64,000 nt of DNA from an uncultured Flavobacteriales bacterium (GTDB lineage Bacteria > Bacteroidota > Bacteroidia > Flavobacteriales_D > Crocinitomicaceae). Of the stretch, positions 22,881-33,338 are shown one piece after another. Location of the stretch: NCBI GenBank assembly GCA_943789205.1, contig CALSTG010000001.1, positions 982,435 to 1,046,434 on the forward strand, given 5' to 3'. The first letter of the stretch is position 1. Every line of letters begins with the position of its first letter. A program made the position numbers and the translations under genes. The notes under the pieces are model-generated. The model saw nothing but the letters and a program-made list of their open reading frames with translations, had not been told where the DNA came from and made no database searches.

Positions 22881-23546
22881 ATGCTACACCCTTCTATCTT
22901 TCCATTTCTAGATGAGCTTCGAGAAAACAACAACCGTGATTGGTTCAAAGCCAATAAACACAAACATGATGAAGCAAGAGCACATGTAGTTCAATTCACA
23001 CAAGCACTATTTGAGTGTTTGAGTGACGAAAACCAGCTGGATCGTCAAAAAGTATTTCGGGTCTATCGAGACGTGCGTTTTTCAAAAAACAAAACCCCGT
23101 ATAAATCTCATTTCGGCATCGGATTTCACCGTATTAAGCCACAGTTTCGTGGAGGATATTACCTACACCTTGAACCAGGGGCCGCATTCATTGGCGCTGG
23201 GTTTTGGGGGCCAAATAAAGACGATCTCTTTCGAGTCCGAAAAGAAATAGAAATGGACCCTGAATACTTTGAGAAGATGTCAACGGCGAAAACCCTAACA
23301 GGAATTTGGGGAGCCATGAAAGGGGACCAATTAAAAACTGCACCCAAAGGTTTTGACAAGGAAGATCCAGGGATTAAAAACCTGCGTTTTAAGCAATATA
23401 TCTTTACCAAAGAAATACCTGATGAACTACTTTATGATAAAAATTTCGAGCAATGGATGGTGGATCATTTTAATGCCATACGCCCCTTCTTGGATTATAT
23501 GGGCGAGGTGCTTACCTCAGACCTCAACGGAGAGTCTCTCCTCTAA
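22881..23546 (+). CDS. DUF2461 family protein
   Basis: FPFLDELRENNNRDWFKANKHKHDEAR, YRDVRFSKNKTPYKSHFGIGF, YYLHLEPGAAFIGAGFW. Confidence 0.92.
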   Translation: MLHPSIFPFLDELRENNNRDWFKANKHKHDEARAHVVQFTQALFECLSDENQLDRQKVFRVYRDVRFSKNKTPYKSHFGIGFHRIKPQFRGGYYLHLEPGAAFIGAGFWGPNKDDLFRVRKEIEMDPEYFEKMSTAKTLTGIWGAMKGDQLKTAPKGFDKEDPGIKNLRFKQYIFTKEIPDELLYDKNFEQWMVDHFNAIRPFLDYMGEVLTSDLNGESLL

Positions 23547-23612
23547 AAGCCAATAAGGAAAGGGCTTCACAATGGAAAAATAAAGATGTATCTTGTGCCT
23601 TACGTTTTCAAA

Positions 23613-23813
23613 CTACATCATGGTAATTATCAGCCCTGAAATATAATCGACCTTTTCTTTGTTCTCTTGTTCTCGAGCAACTTCCAAGCCCTTGAAGTAC
23701 CATTTAAAAGACTCGTCTTCATCTCCATTCTTACTGGCTAAATCGCCCATTTTGATGTAGTCAATGATATTACTGGAAGGCATAATCTTGATCGTTTTTT
23801 CTACTATATCCAT
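23613..23813 (-). CDS. Hypothetical 66-aa protein (helical, TPR-like)
   Basis: Isolated ORF in a gap; MGDLASKNGDEDESFKWYFKGLEVAREQENKEKVDYISG is helix-like. Confidence 0.4.
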   Translation of the reverse strand: MDIVEKTIKIMPSSNIIDYIKMGDLASKNGDEDESFKWYFKGLEVAREQENKEKVDYISGLIITMM

Positions 23814-23982
23814 GTCTCAAATTGTACACAAAGAAAGTTATACATCTTCTAATGGGTGTTAACTCAATGATAATAAATCATGAAGTGTTTATGTCTAGCC
23901 GTTCGTCCTTCTTTTTAAGCGGAAGTTCAATAGCATCAAACGAATAATTTGTACATTTAGATTAAATCACTAAAACATTAAA

Positions 23983-24321
23983 ATGGAGAATTTATCAATG
24001 TTGGCCCAAATCGCCGTTGCCCTATCAGTAGCTTTTGTATGGACTTTTCGCTACCACAACGTCATCGCAGAATTTAAAACCTTTGGCTTAAGTGATTTGA
24101 CGAGAAATTTAGTGGGTGTCTCTAAAATTGCATTGGCGACTTTGTTAGTCACAGGGATTTGGTTTCCAGCAGTCTTATTGCCGGCATCGCTGCTCATGGC
24201 ATTCTTTATGGTTTCTGCTCAGGGATTTCACTTTAAAATTAAGAATACCTTCATTAAGCACCTTCCCTCTCTTATTTTACTGGTTCTTTGTGCCTTCATT
24301 GCTTTTGAAGCCATGAACTAA
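23983..24321 (+). CDS. DoxX-like small membrane protein
   Basis: 4 TM; ARNL/VGVSKIALATLLVTGIWFPAVLLPASLLMAFFMV-like DoxX layout. Confidence 0.65.
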   Translation: MENLSMLAQIAVALSVAFVWTFRYHNVIAEFKTFGLSDLTRNLVGVSKIALATLLVTGIWFPAVLLPASLLMAFFMVSAQGFHFKIKNTFIKHLPSLILLVLCAFIAFEAMN

Positions 24322-24327
24322 GCTAGA

Positions 24328-24660
24328 ATGGACATATTTAGAATCTGCATTCTATTCTCGAGCATTTCTTTCTTTTTTTACTCAATATACTACTTCATCT
24401 CCGCCAGGATGAAAGATGAATTGAAGCGATTGGGCATGCAAAATTTAGGAAGGGTAATCGTCATCTGTCAATTTCTTGGCGCTACCGGACTACTACTTGG
24501 TTTTATTTACAAGCCTTTATGGAGCGTTTCTTCTTTGGGGCTTGCATTACTTATGTTTTGTGGTTTAGCCGTTCGATTTCGATCAAAGGACAGCCTTTGG
24601 GTTTCTCTACCGGCACTGTTCTATTTGATCTTAAATTCCTATATCTTTTTTTATGCATAA
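24328..24660 (+). CDS. DoxX-like small membrane protein (second copy)
   Basis: 4 TM, R.GMQNLGRVIVICQFLGATGLLLGFIYKPLWSVSSLGLALLM; immediately downstream of a similar protein. Confidence 0.6.
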   Translation: MDIFRICILFSSISFFFYSIYYFISARMKDELKRLGMQNLGRVIVICQFLGATGLLLGFIYKPLWSVSSLGLALLMFCGLAVRFRSKDSLWVSLPALFYLILNSYIFFYA

Positions 24661-24768
24661 ATAAAACAGCCACACATAATGCATTGGCGGTTTTAATAAA
24701 GCAACTACTATTTATAAGAACATCGAATTATTTAGAAACATTAATCTAAATTAAGAACGACAATAGCA

Positions 24769-24799
24769 AAAAAAAGCCTCGCGATATGGCGAGGCTTTT
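24769..24799. terminator. Rho-independent terminator (possibly bidirectional)
   Basis: AAAAAGCCTCGC-gatatg-GCGAGGCTTTT between convergent genes. Confidence 0.85.
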
Positions 24800-24817
24800 A
24801 AATATAAATGGAATAAA

Positions 24818-25486
24818 TTATTCACCAAAAGCAAATATTTTTTTTGTAGTACCGTCAGCATAAACATAAATAAGCGGCGTGTTCGCTTTGAATTCAGTTT
24901 CGCGGCCCATATGGTCTAAAATTTTAACCACTACTTTTTCTGATCCTATCATGTCCATAACATTAGCTGATTGGAGCCATTGATCGCTAAGAATGTGGTT
25001 CAAAGTATTCATGTCATGACCACTATAAGCGAGTGTGCTTGCGCCCGGGTTTTCTGCATTAGGAATGAACAATAAAAACCAAGGTAGTGTAGTTGCCCCA
25101 CTCTGCGTGTATTTATTAATGTATGCTTGAAGCTCACTTTCAATATTAATAAAGGAAGGATAACTTGTTCCATGTTCTACGCTCCAAAGGTCTGCATCAT
25201 CACAGTTAGCAGTATTAAAATCGTAATCTTCGTGAATGAATCCAAACACCTTGACGTTTTCACTCATTGTGTTTTGCCAAAGACTCTCAGTCGCTTGAAC
25301 ACCTGCAATGCTCCCTGCACACCATAAACTTGAAAAGTTCATGACAACTGCTTTTCCCTTAGAAAGCTCTGTATACATGCTGTATTCATTTCCTTCACAC
25401 GTCGTAAGCGTCCAGTTTGGAACTTGTGCGGTTAAGGCTAATGTAAGCCCCATAAATAATGTAATTAAAGACATTTTCATACTCAA
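24818..25486 (-). CDS. Secreted thioredoxin-fold protein with T9SS-like C-terminus
   Basis: Signal peptide; VVMNFSSLWCAGS active-site region; C-terminal ILDHMGRETEFKANTPLIYVYADGTTKKIFAFGE resembles Bacteroidota secreted C-termini. Confidence 0.65.
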   Translation of the reverse strand: MSMKMSLITLFMGLTLALTAQVPNWTLTTCEGNEYSMYTELSKGKAVVMNFSSLWCAGSIAGVQATESLWQNTMSENVKVFGFIHEDYDFNTANCDDADLWSVEHGTSYPSFINIESELQAYINKYTQSGATTLPWFLLFIPNAENPGASTLAYSGHDMNTLNHILSDQWLQSANVMDMIGSEKVVVKILDHMGRETEFKANTPLIYVYADGTTKKIFAFGE

Positions 25487-25599
25487 TATTTTTATATTTC
25501 AGGGCGCAAAAGTACACATTCTTTCATAGTAACAAACAATTTATAAGTGATTTTTATTTTTTATATCTTATTTATTCAGAGGGTGTTACACAATTTATT

Positions 25600-25770
25600 A
25601 AGTGTGTATTTGACACAAAGTGCGTTAGGCCTAGCTTTTTTTGAGCATGCTTCATGAATACCATTAACTTAGTCGTATGAAAAGACTTGCCATAGGGTGG
25701 CAAAAATAAAATATTCATTTTATCGTTTTGTAGTTAAAGAGGTTTGGGTATAACCCCAAACTTTTTTTAA
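25600..25770 (+). ncRNA. Candidate small RNA with hairpin and intrinsic terminator
   Basis: Hairpin TTGCCA-tag gg-TGGCAA (25687-25703) then GTTTGGG-tataac-CCCAAAC-TTTTTTT (25742-25768), with no upstream + strand CDS to terminate. Confidence 0.35.
25742..25770 (+). terminator. Rho-independent terminator
   Basis: GTTTGGG-n6-CCCAAAC followed by seven Ts. Confidence 0.75.
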
Positions 25771-25806
25771 TTTATAACCATATCTTTAGCACACCTTAAT
25801 GCATTC

Positions 25807-28800
25807 ATGAAAATAACTTTCCTTAAAAAAAGAAAATTTTGGATCCGTTTTACAGGTATTGTACTCGCAGTTCCCGTTGTTGTTTTGAGTATCGCAATAG
25901 CTGTTCTTTACCTTAAACAAGATGGTTTAATTCAATCTGAAATAAACGCGCTCAACAAAAACTACAAGGGCGAAATCAAAGTTGGTGATACGCATTTAGA
26001 ACCCTTTGCAAATTTTCCCTACATCTCAATTAAAGTTGATAACGTGCACATCCACGAGTCGAAAGCGCCTGGAGCAGACGAACTTCTTCATGTTGCCGAT
26101 ATTTACGCTGGATTTAACATTTGGGATATTCTCAAGGGGAACTATGATGTTAAAAACTTACGCATTGAAGACGGGTTTTTAAACCTCATTTACCACAAAG
26201 ATGGTACACTGAATATTCAGAATGCTTTGGCAACAAATTCAGATACTGAGGAAAGCGCTCCTCTTGACATTCATTTAAAAAATATTGAATTGCGCAATAT
26301 TGACATTCATAAACTTGATGAAACCTCTAATGTTGATATAGAAGCTTTTGTGTACAACGCTAAAGGTGGGTTTCAGACTGCAGGGGAACTAATTAATGCA
26401 CATATCGATACGGAATTTGAATTAAACGTCGTAGAAAATGGCGATACCACATACATCAAGCACAAGCACTTTGAATTTCATACAGATCTCTCTCTCAATG
26501 ACCAAACAGGTCTTTTGGTTTTAAAACCTTCAGGTATTCGCATGGAACATGGTGATTTTGACATCGAAGGCTCTATTGACCTTAAAAATGAAGCGACATT
26601 AGACCTTGCTGTAAAGGGTACAAAGCCGAATTTTGATATGCTTATTGCCTTTGCGCCAGAAGAGCTAATTCCTGTTCTTGAGCGTTATAAAAATGCTGGA
26701 AATATCTATTTGAATGCTATTATCAAAGGGCCAACACTTCATGGGGTAATGCCTTTTATCGATGTGAATTTTGGAGCAAGTGAAGCCTATCTCGAAAATA
26801 CAAGTGTACGGAAGAGAATTGACGACCTAGGCTTCGAAGGTCATTTTACAAATGGTGCTAGACGCAATCTAAAAACAATGGAATTTTCACTAAAAGGAAT
26901 GCGCGCCAAACTTGAAACGGGAACTTTTTTAGGTTCTCTTTTGGTAAAAAACTTTGAAAATCCAGAGGTTGATATGCAGCTGAATGCAGACTTCAATGTT
27001 GATTTCCTTACAAAGTTCTTGAACTTAGAGGGCCTTAAAGCCGATGGAAGTGCTCAGCTAGATATAAGATTTCATGATATTATAGATTTAGACAACCCTT
27101 CATCTGCTTTAAACGAACTGAATCAGGCTTATTTCAGTGAATTAATTGTAAAAGATCTAAGCCTAGAATCTTCAGACCTACCAGCGCCACTAAAGAAACT
27201 CGATATGCATCTTGTTATGAATGGCAAAAAAGCGGACCTTGAGCTATTTGACATGGTTTTTGGGGCTTCTGACCTATCCATTAAAGGTTACCTCTCGGAC
27301 TTGCCGGCTATTGTGCACCATGCTGATGTTCCCGTTAGCGCTCATCTCGAAATGACTTCTAATAAACTTGATCTATCAGAAATCACAAACTATTCAAAAA
27401 AGGACAGCGCTGGGATTGATGAAATGATTAAAGAATTAAAGCTTGGGCTCTCGTTCAATACTTCTGCACGAGAATTTACAGAGTCTAAAAACCTTCCTGA
27501 AGGAGAATTCTTTGTAGATAACCTGCATGCAACACTTAAAAATTATCCGCATGAATTACATGATTTTCATATCGATATACTCGTTGGAGAAAGAGATTTA
27601 AGCATCAAAGACTTTAAAGGTTTTATTGATGATTCTGACTTCCGTTTCAATGGTCTTGCTCATGACTATGGCTTTTGGATGAAGGAAAAGCTTGACGGAG
27701 ATGTTGATTTAGACTTAACATTACATGCTGATTTGTTACGTTTAGAGGACGTGTTTTCGTACGGAGGAGAGAATTATGTGCCTGAAGATTATAGACATGA
27801 AGAATTAAAGGGACTCGAATTACACATTAAATCCAATATGCACTATAAAGAATCTACGCTTCATTCTATCGACCTTGAGCTAGACCGTCTAAACGCTAAG
27901 ATGCACGTCCACCCTATGCGTTTTGAGAACTTTAATGGTCATTTTTATTATGAAGACGAACACATAATGGTTAAAGCATTCCAAGGAAAGATTGGACGAA
28001 CGGACTTTGACCTTGATATGAATTATTATCTAGGAAAAAATCAAAGTATCAGAAAAAGGGACAATCATCTTGGAATTAAATCGAATTATATTGACTTTGA
28101 CCAACTTTTTAATTTTGAGCTGCAGAGCCCTGAAAAAAAAGAAGAAAAAAGTACCAAACAAAATATTACAACACATGAAGAGGCCTTTAATCTGTATGAG
28201 CTTCCTTTTACCGATATGACAATTGACGTGGATGTAGCTCAATTTCTTTATCATCGTATAGATTTACAAAAAATACACGCGCGTCTTCGTACTATGCCCA
28301 ACCATTATTTATATGTCGACACGCTCGACTTAAAAGCAGCGGGAGGAAATGTTCGTATGTCAGGTTATTTTAACGGAAGCGATCCAAAGCATATTTATTT
28401 AAAACCGAACCTAAAATTCAAAAACGTAGAATTAGATAAGTTGCTTTTTAAATTTGAAAATTTTGGGCAGGATGCCATCGTTTCTGAAAACCTTCATGGA
28501 AAACTCACCGCTTCAATTACAGGTAAAATAAGGATGTCCCCTGACATGGTGCCTGATATTAATCAATCCGATATTCATATTGATATGAGTGTCTTAGATG
28601 GGCGCCTAGAAAATTATGACTATATGCTTATGTTGTCAGATTATATGGGAGATAAAGACCTTACCTCCGTGCGGTTTGACACACTCGAAAATCATATGGA
28701 TATTACCAATGGAGAACTTAATATCCCTGCAATGACCATTGAGTCGACGTTGGGACATTTTGAGCTTTCAGGTAAACAAGACTTAGCGTTTAATATGGAA

Positions 28801-29004
28801 TATTTTATCCGTATCCCATGGTCACTTATCAAGCAAGGTGCACGATATAAGCTATTTGGAGACAAAAAAACTGCCGATGGACAAACAGGAGACGATAAAA
28901 TTATCGAAGTTGATCCCAATAAAAAAACACGCTACTTAAATTTGAAAATTAAAGGCAATGCCGACGATTATAAAATTACCATTGGAAAGGATCGAAAAAA
29001 TTAA
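25807..29004 (+). CDS. AsmA family / AsmA-like C-terminal domain protein
   Basis: Single N-terminal TM then 1000+ aa repetitive beta structure; VDNVHIHESKAPGADELLHVADIYAGFNIWDILKGNYDVKNLRIEDG; C-terminal TIESTLGHFELSGKQDL. Confidence 0.88.
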   Translation: MKITFLKKRKFWIRFTGIVLAVPVVVLSIAIAVLYLKQDGLIQSEINALNKNYKGEIKVGDTHLEPFANFPYISIKVDNVHIHESKAPGADELLHVADIYAGFNIWDILKGNYDVKNLRIEDGFLNLIYHKDGTLNIQNALATNSDTEESAPLDIHLKNIELRNIDIHKLDETSNVDIEAFVYNAKGGFQTAGELINAHIDTEFELNVVENGDTTYIKHKHFEFHTDLSLNDQTGLLVLKPSGIRMEHGDFDIEGSIDLKNEATLDLAVKGTKPNFDMLIAFAPEELIPVLERYKNAGNIYLNAIIKGPTLHGVMPFIDVNFGASEAYLENTSVRKRIDDLGFEGHFTNGARRNLKTMEFSLKGMRAKLETGTFLGSLLVKNFENPEVDMQLNADFNVDFLTKFLNLEGLKADGSAQLDIRFHDIIDLDNPSSALNELNQAYFSELIVKDLSLESSDLPAPLKKLDMHLVMNGKKADLELFDMVFGASDLSIKGYLSDLPAIVHHADVPVSAHLEMTSNKLDLSEITNYSKKDSAGIDEMIKELKLGLSFNTSAREFTESKNLPEGEFFVDNLHATLKNYPHELHDFHIDILVGERDLSIKDFKGFIDDSDFRFNGLAHDYGFWMKEKLDGDVDLDLTLHADLLRLEDVFSYGGENYVPEDYRHEELKGLELHIKSNMHYKESTLHSIDLELDRLNAKMHVHPMRFENFNGHFYYEDEHIMVKAFQGKIGRTDFDLDMNYYLGKNQSIRKRDNHLGIKSNYIDFDQLFNFELQSPEKKEEKSTKQNITTHEEAFNLYELPFTDMTIDVDVAQFLYHRIDLQKIHARLRTMPNHYLYVDTLDLKAAGGNVRMSGYFNGSDPKHIYLKPNLKFKNVELDKLLFKFENFGQDAIVSENLHGKLTASITGKIRMSPDMVPDINQSDIHIDMSVLDGRLENYDYMLMLSDYMGDKDLTSVRFDTLENHMDITNGELNIPAMTIESTLGHFELSGKQDLAFNMEYFIRIPWSLIKQGARYKLFGDKKTADGQTGDDKIIEVDPNKKTRYLNLKIKGNADDYKITIGKDRKN

Positions 29005-29071
29005 CTTTTTCAATCCTTTATCGCAAACAAATTATAGCGCTTAGGTTTTATTTAAATACAACTTATCAACT

Positions 29072-29944
29072 ATGGCAAACCGTACTATTTATAAAATAAT
29101 TCCTGCACAGCGGGTAAATATGGGAGGACACCTATTGGACCAACCGTTGCCCAGTCGCGAGGTTGAAAGTATTGACCCTTTTTTACTCATACACCATTGG
29201 GACGAACCGCTCGTTCCAGGTGGTAAGCAAAGTGAGCTTGGCGTTGGACCTCATCCACATAGAGGCTTTTCACCTGTTACCTTTATTTTTAAAGGGAGTG
29301 TGCGTCACCAGGATTCTATAGGGAATACCGCTGTTATATCAGCAGGGGGTACACAATGGATGCATGCAGGGAGTGGCATCATTCATAGTGAGCGACCAGG
29401 CATCGATTTGGTTGAAAATGGCGGCCAACAAGAATTTATTCAGTTTTGGGTGAATACGCCTGCAAAATATAAAATGGAGGCACCTTATTATCTCCCATTA
29501 ACCGCAGAAGATACACCAAAAATCACAAAAGAAGGTGCAGAAATATCAGTAGTCGCCGGGACATTTGAGGGTATTAATGGTCCAGCTAAAACGTATAGCC
29601 CACAGACTTTACTTCGCATAAACGCTAAAGAAGATACGGTATTGCAGCTTCCGCTACCCAAAACTTATAATGCCCTTATTTATATACTGAATGGAACACT
29701 GGATGTCAACGGTTCATCTGTCACCACAAAAGATATGGTCTGGTTTAAAAACGATGGCGATTTCATAGATTTAAAAGTCAAAGTTTCATCGCGTTTTATT
29801 ATACTTTCTGGCGCTCCATTAGCAGAGCCAGTAACTTCTTATGGTCCATTCGTCATGAATACACAAGAAGAAATACAAGCCGCTCTTTTTGATTTTCAAA
29901 ATGGTAAAATGGGCGCTTTAAAGGAATCCTTTGAAGAGCACTAA
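29072..29944 (+). CDS. Pirin family protein
   Basis: FLLIHHWDEP...GVGPHPHRGFSPVTFIFKGSVRHQDSIGNTAVISAGGTQWMHAGSGIIHSE. Confidence 0.96.
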   Translation: MANRTIYKIIPAQRVNMGGHLLDQPLPSREVESIDPFLLIHHWDEPLVPGGKQSELGVGPHPHRGFSPVTFIFKGSVRHQDSIGNTAVISAGGTQWMHAGSGIIHSERPGIDLVENGGQQEFIQFWVNTPAKYKMEAPYYLPLTAEDTPKITKEGAEISVVAGTFEGINGPAKTYSPQTLLRINAKEDTVLQLPLPKTYNALIYILNGTLDVNGSSVTTKDMVWFKNDGDFIDLKVKVSSRFIILSGAPLAEPVTSYGPFVMNTQEEIQAALFDFQNGKMGALKESFEEH

Positions 29945-30060
29945 ACTAAAATAGCTTCCAGGCATGTTTTAAGCAATGTTATTAATTACATAATCCTACT
30001 TATCTTTGAGCACTTATTCGCAAGAATAATTTAACGCATAACTAACTAGAAAAGAAGAAA

Positions 30061-31119
30061 ATGGAATTTTTAGACTATCAATTTTTAGGAAATTCAATAG
30101 AGGTATGGGCTGTTGCGCTTGCGATCATTGTCGGAACACTTGTAGCGACGAAAATTGTTTATTGGGTCCTTTCAAATATTTTAAGAAAGCTTACAGCAAA
30201 AACAAAGACCAATCTAGATGACGTTCTAATAGACAAACTTGAAAAACCCATCCGTTATTCAATTTTAATCCTAGGTTATTGGATTGCTATTCACTACATA
30301 TATATTGAAAATGAGAGCGTAATGAACTTTTTGGAAGCTGTTGCTTCTTTCTCTGCCGTAGTTACACTAACTTCAATTGCCTCACGTGTTTTTGATGCAC
30401 TTGTTACAGAAGTGGTGCAGCCTATGGTTGAAAAAACTGAAGGTGGCGCTGACAACTATATATTACCAATCATTTCTAAGGCGGTCAAAGGGATTATTTG
30501 GACTTTCGGTATTATCATCGGACTCGATAATATTGGTTTTGACATTACAGCCATGATTGCAGGTCTAGGAATAGGAGGATTGGCGCTCGCTTTGGCGGCC
30601 CAAGACTCAGTAAAAAATATTTTTGCTGGTATTATGATTTTCTTGGACAAACCCTTCAAAATTAAAGATCGAATTCAAATTGAAGGCTTCGATGGAGTCG
30701 TTGAAGAGGTTGGATTAAGAAGTACGCGAATCAGAACACTGGATGGTAGAATTGTTACAATTCCCAACAGCACATTTACTGATAATAGCGTAGTCAATGT
30801 AACATCGCAACCCGCACTGAAAATTATACTTAATCTAGGTCTTACCTATGATACAGATGAGGCAGGAATGCAAAAGGGTGTTGACATTCTAAGACAGATT
30901 GTTGCGGACAATTCAGAAATATTAGAGGAAGACTGTTCCGCTGGGTTTAAAGACTTTGGTGACTTCTCTTTAGGTATTTTATTCATCTATTATGTAAAGC
31001 CGGAAGCACATTGGCTTGACTCGCAAAACACGATTAGCAAAGAGGTCTTAGCAAGATTTACAGCTGCTGGTTTAGACTTTGCATTCCCAACACAAACACT
31101 GTTGAACAAAAGCATCTAA
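30061..31119 (+). CDS. Mechanosensitive ion channel (MscS) family protein
   Basis: GLGIGGLALALAAQDSVKNIFAGIMIFLDKPFKIKDRIQIEGFDGVVEEVGLRSTRIRTLDGRIVTIPNS. Confidence 0.96.
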   Translation: MEFLDYQFLGNSIEVWAVALAIIVGTLVATKIVYWVLSNILRKLTAKTKTNLDDVLIDKLEKPIRYSILILGYWIAIHYIYIENESVMNFLEAVASFSAVVTLTSIASRVFDALVTEVVQPMVEKTEGGADNYILPIISKAVKGIIWTFGIIIGLDNIGFDITAMIAGLGIGGLALALAAQDSVKNIFAGIMIFLDKPFKIKDRIQIEGFDGVVEEVGLRSTRIRTLDGRIVTIPNSTFTDNSVVNVTSQPALKIILNLGLTYDTDEAGMQKGVDILRQIVADNSEILEEDCSAGFKDFGDFSLGILFIYYVKPEAHWLDSQNTISKEVLARFTAAGLDFAFPTQTLLNKSI

Positions 31120-31233
31120 TAATGAAAGCCTTAATTACCAGGCCTTATTTTAAACATTCTCTTGTTGAAAGACTTGTACTGTCAGTAGTATCTCTCATGT
31201 TGTAAAAGCTAATTTGGACGTAAAATTAGACAA

Positions 31234-31662
31234 ATGCAAAAAAGAGCGGGTTCATTGGTTGTCAATCGCAATAAAGAATTATTACTGATTTACAGAAAGG
31301 GAAAATGGGATCTCCCAAAAGGAAAGGTGGAAAAATGCGAGAAAAAAAAACATGGTGCCCTTAGAGAGACAGCGGAAGAAACTGGCCTTGAACTAAAGAA
31401 TTTATCCCTACAGCAACCTTTGAAAAAGACTGCGCATTTGCTAAAGCAGAAAAAGATTAAAACCAAATGGTATCTAGTAAACTATCTGGGGTACAAAAAA
31501 ACAATGAAGCCGCAAAAGGAAGAGGGTATAGAACAATGCATTTGGGTTAAACAAGAATCCCTCGTATTTTATCTCCCTTACCTTAGGTCTTATGCCAAGG
31601 AGGTCCTAAAATACTACATAGAATATACACAAAACCCTTTAGGAATAAAGTTCGTTGCCTAA
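31234..31662 (+). CDS. NUDIX hydrolase
   Basis: Nudix box [25 protein letters not shown]. Confidence 0.93.
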   Translation: MQKRAGSLVVNRNKELLLIYRKGKWDLPKGKVEKCEKKKHGALRETAEETGLELKNLSLQQPLKKTAHLLKQKKIKTKWYLVNYLGYKKTMKPQKEEGIEQCIWVKQESLVFYLPYLRSYAKEVLKYYIEYTQNPLGIKFVA

Positions 31663-33050
31663 TGCCCGATCATCTTTGAGGGATCAACAATAGCGTCATA
31701 TTCTGTCTCAGAAACATGACCAAGCCCCACGGCTGCCTCTTTAAGCGTTGTTCCGTTTTTATGAGCATATTTTGCTATTTCCGCTGCCTTATAATAACCT
31801 ATTTTAGTATTTAAGGCGGTAACCAGCATCAATGAATTTTCAAGGTGCTTTTTCACCATAGGTGCATTTGCTTTAATACCTGCGGCACAATTAACGGTAA
31901 AAGAATTGCACGCATCTCCAATAAGCCTTGCAGACTCTAATACATTAGCGGCGATAACGGGCTTGAATACATTTAATTCAAAATGTCCATTAGACCCAGC
32001 GACGGAAACCGTTACGTCATTCCCCATTACCTGAGCGCATACCATTGTTAAAGCCTCTGGCTGCGTAGGATTTACTTTACCTGGCATAATTGAAGACCCT
32101 GGCTCATTTTCAGGTAGTATTAGTTCTCCGATCCCACATCTTGGTCCTGACGATAACATTCTAATATCATTCCCTATTTTCATCAAAGAAACTGCCGCTC
32201 TTTTAAGTGCAGAGGAAAGTTCAACCATAGCGTCATGAGCTGCTAAAGCTTCAAATTTATTTGCAGCTGTTTTGAATGGCAACCCTGTAAAAGCTGCTAT
32301 TTTTTTAGCTACGAGAACATCGTATCCTTTCGGAGTGTTAAGGCCTGTGCCTACGGCAGTACCACCAAGTGCGAGCTCTTTAACAGGCTCCAAAGCATTA
32401 TGAATGGCCCTTAAGGATTGATCCAATTGCGCAACATACCCGCTGAACTCTTGTCCTAAGGTTAGCGGCGTTGCATCCATGAAATGCGTACGACCTGTTT
32501 TGACGATATCTTTGAATTCTAAAACTTTTGCAGCTAATGTATTCCTAAGGTTCTCAATTCCTGGAATTGTTATTTCGACAACCTGTTTATAGGAAGCAAT
32601 ATGCATAGCGGTTGGAAAAGTATCGTTGGAAGACTGAGATTTATTGACATCGTCATTTGGATTCAATGTTTTACTGGTATCTGTCAGGCTTCCTCCGTTT
32701 AACACATGCGCTCTATTTGCAATGACTTCGTTGCAATTCATATTGGATTGTGTCCCAGAACCTGTTTGCCAAATCACAAGGGGAAACTCCTCATTGTGCA
32801 TACCAGAAATGATCTCGTCACAAACAGAGGATATTAAATCTTTTTTAGCGGTTTCAAGTACACCAAGCTCTTCATTAGTGTGCGCTGCGGCCTTTTTTAA
32901 ATAAGCAAATGCATGAACAATCTCTATAGGCATTGATGCGGCTGGTCCAATCTTAAAATTATTTCGTGATCGCTCGGTTTGAGCACCCCAATATCTTGTA
33001 GATGGGACCTTTACATCCCCCATTGTATCTTTTTCTATTCTATATTCCAT
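31659..33050 (-). CDS. fumC: Class II fumarate hydratase
   Basis: [60 protein letters not shown]. Confidence 0.97.
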   Translation of the reverse strand: MEYRIEKDTMGDVKVPSTRYWGAQTERSRNNFKIGPAASMPIEIVHAFAYLKKAAAHTNEELGVLETAKKDLISSVCDEIISGMHNEEFPLVIWQTGSGTQSNMNCNEVIANRAHVLNGGSLTDTSKTLNPNDDVNKSQSSNDTFPTAMHIASYKQVVEITIPGIENLRNTLAAKVLEFKDIVKTGRTHFMDATPLTLGQEFSGYVAQLDQSLRAIHNALEPVKELALGGTAVGTGLNTPKGYDVLVAKKIAAFTGLPFKTAANKFEALAAHDAMVELSSALKRAAVSLMKIGNDIRMLSSGPRCGIGELILPENEPGSSIMPGKVNPTQPEALTMVCAQVMGNDVTVSVAGSNGHFELNVFKPVIAANVLESARLIGDACNSFTVNCAAGIKANAPMVKKHLENSLMLVTALNTKIGYYKAAEIAKYAHKNGTTLKEAAVGLGHVSETEYDAIVDPSKMIGH

Positions 33051-33079
33051 TTTATAATGAATTATTTATTTAAATTTTT

Positions 33080-33087
33080 TAATTTTG
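33080..33087 (+). promoter_or_regulatory. -7 box TAATTTTG for the 51-aa ORF
   Basis: TAnnTTTG match 28 bp before ATG 33116. Confidence 0.45.
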
Positions 33088-33100
33088 CCTAAGCGTACAG

Positions 33101-33108
33101 CAAAAATA
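33101..33108 (-). promoter_or_regulatory. -7 box TATTTTTG (minus strand) for fumC
   Basis: Plus strand caaaaata; ~50 bp upstream of the fumC ATG. Confidence 0.45.
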
Positions 33109-33115
33109 GTAGAAC

Positions 33116-33271
33116 ATGAGCACTTTTGGTATAGTTTTATTTCTTTTAATTGGAGGCATGGCCTTTTGGATGTTATTATTCTTAATGGGCTTCGTACTTC
33201 CTTACTGGATTACCTTAGGTATTTTTGAGCAATTACGTCCAAAAAGAGTTCTAGACGAGGAGGAGAAATAA
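33116..33271 (+). CDS. 51-aa membrane microprotein (absent from supplied ORF track)
   Basis: MSTFGIVLFLLIGGMAFWMLLFLMGFVLPYWITLGIFEQLRPKRVLDEEEK*; TM segment(s) with a charged tail; own -7 box. Confidence 0.6.
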   Translation: MSTFGIVLFLLIGGMAFWMLLFLMGFVLPYWITLGIFEQLRPKRVLDEEEK

Positions 33272-33326
33272 CACCCCTCAAATTTTAACTTCCCTATATT
33301 TATTGACTACTAACCCGTTTTGAACG

Positions 33327-33338
33327 TACCTATAGGTA
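33327..33338. repeat. 12-bp perfect palindrome TACCTATAGGTA
   Basis: Direct reading; ~95 bp upstream of the tryptophan dioxygenase start. Confidence 0.6.
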
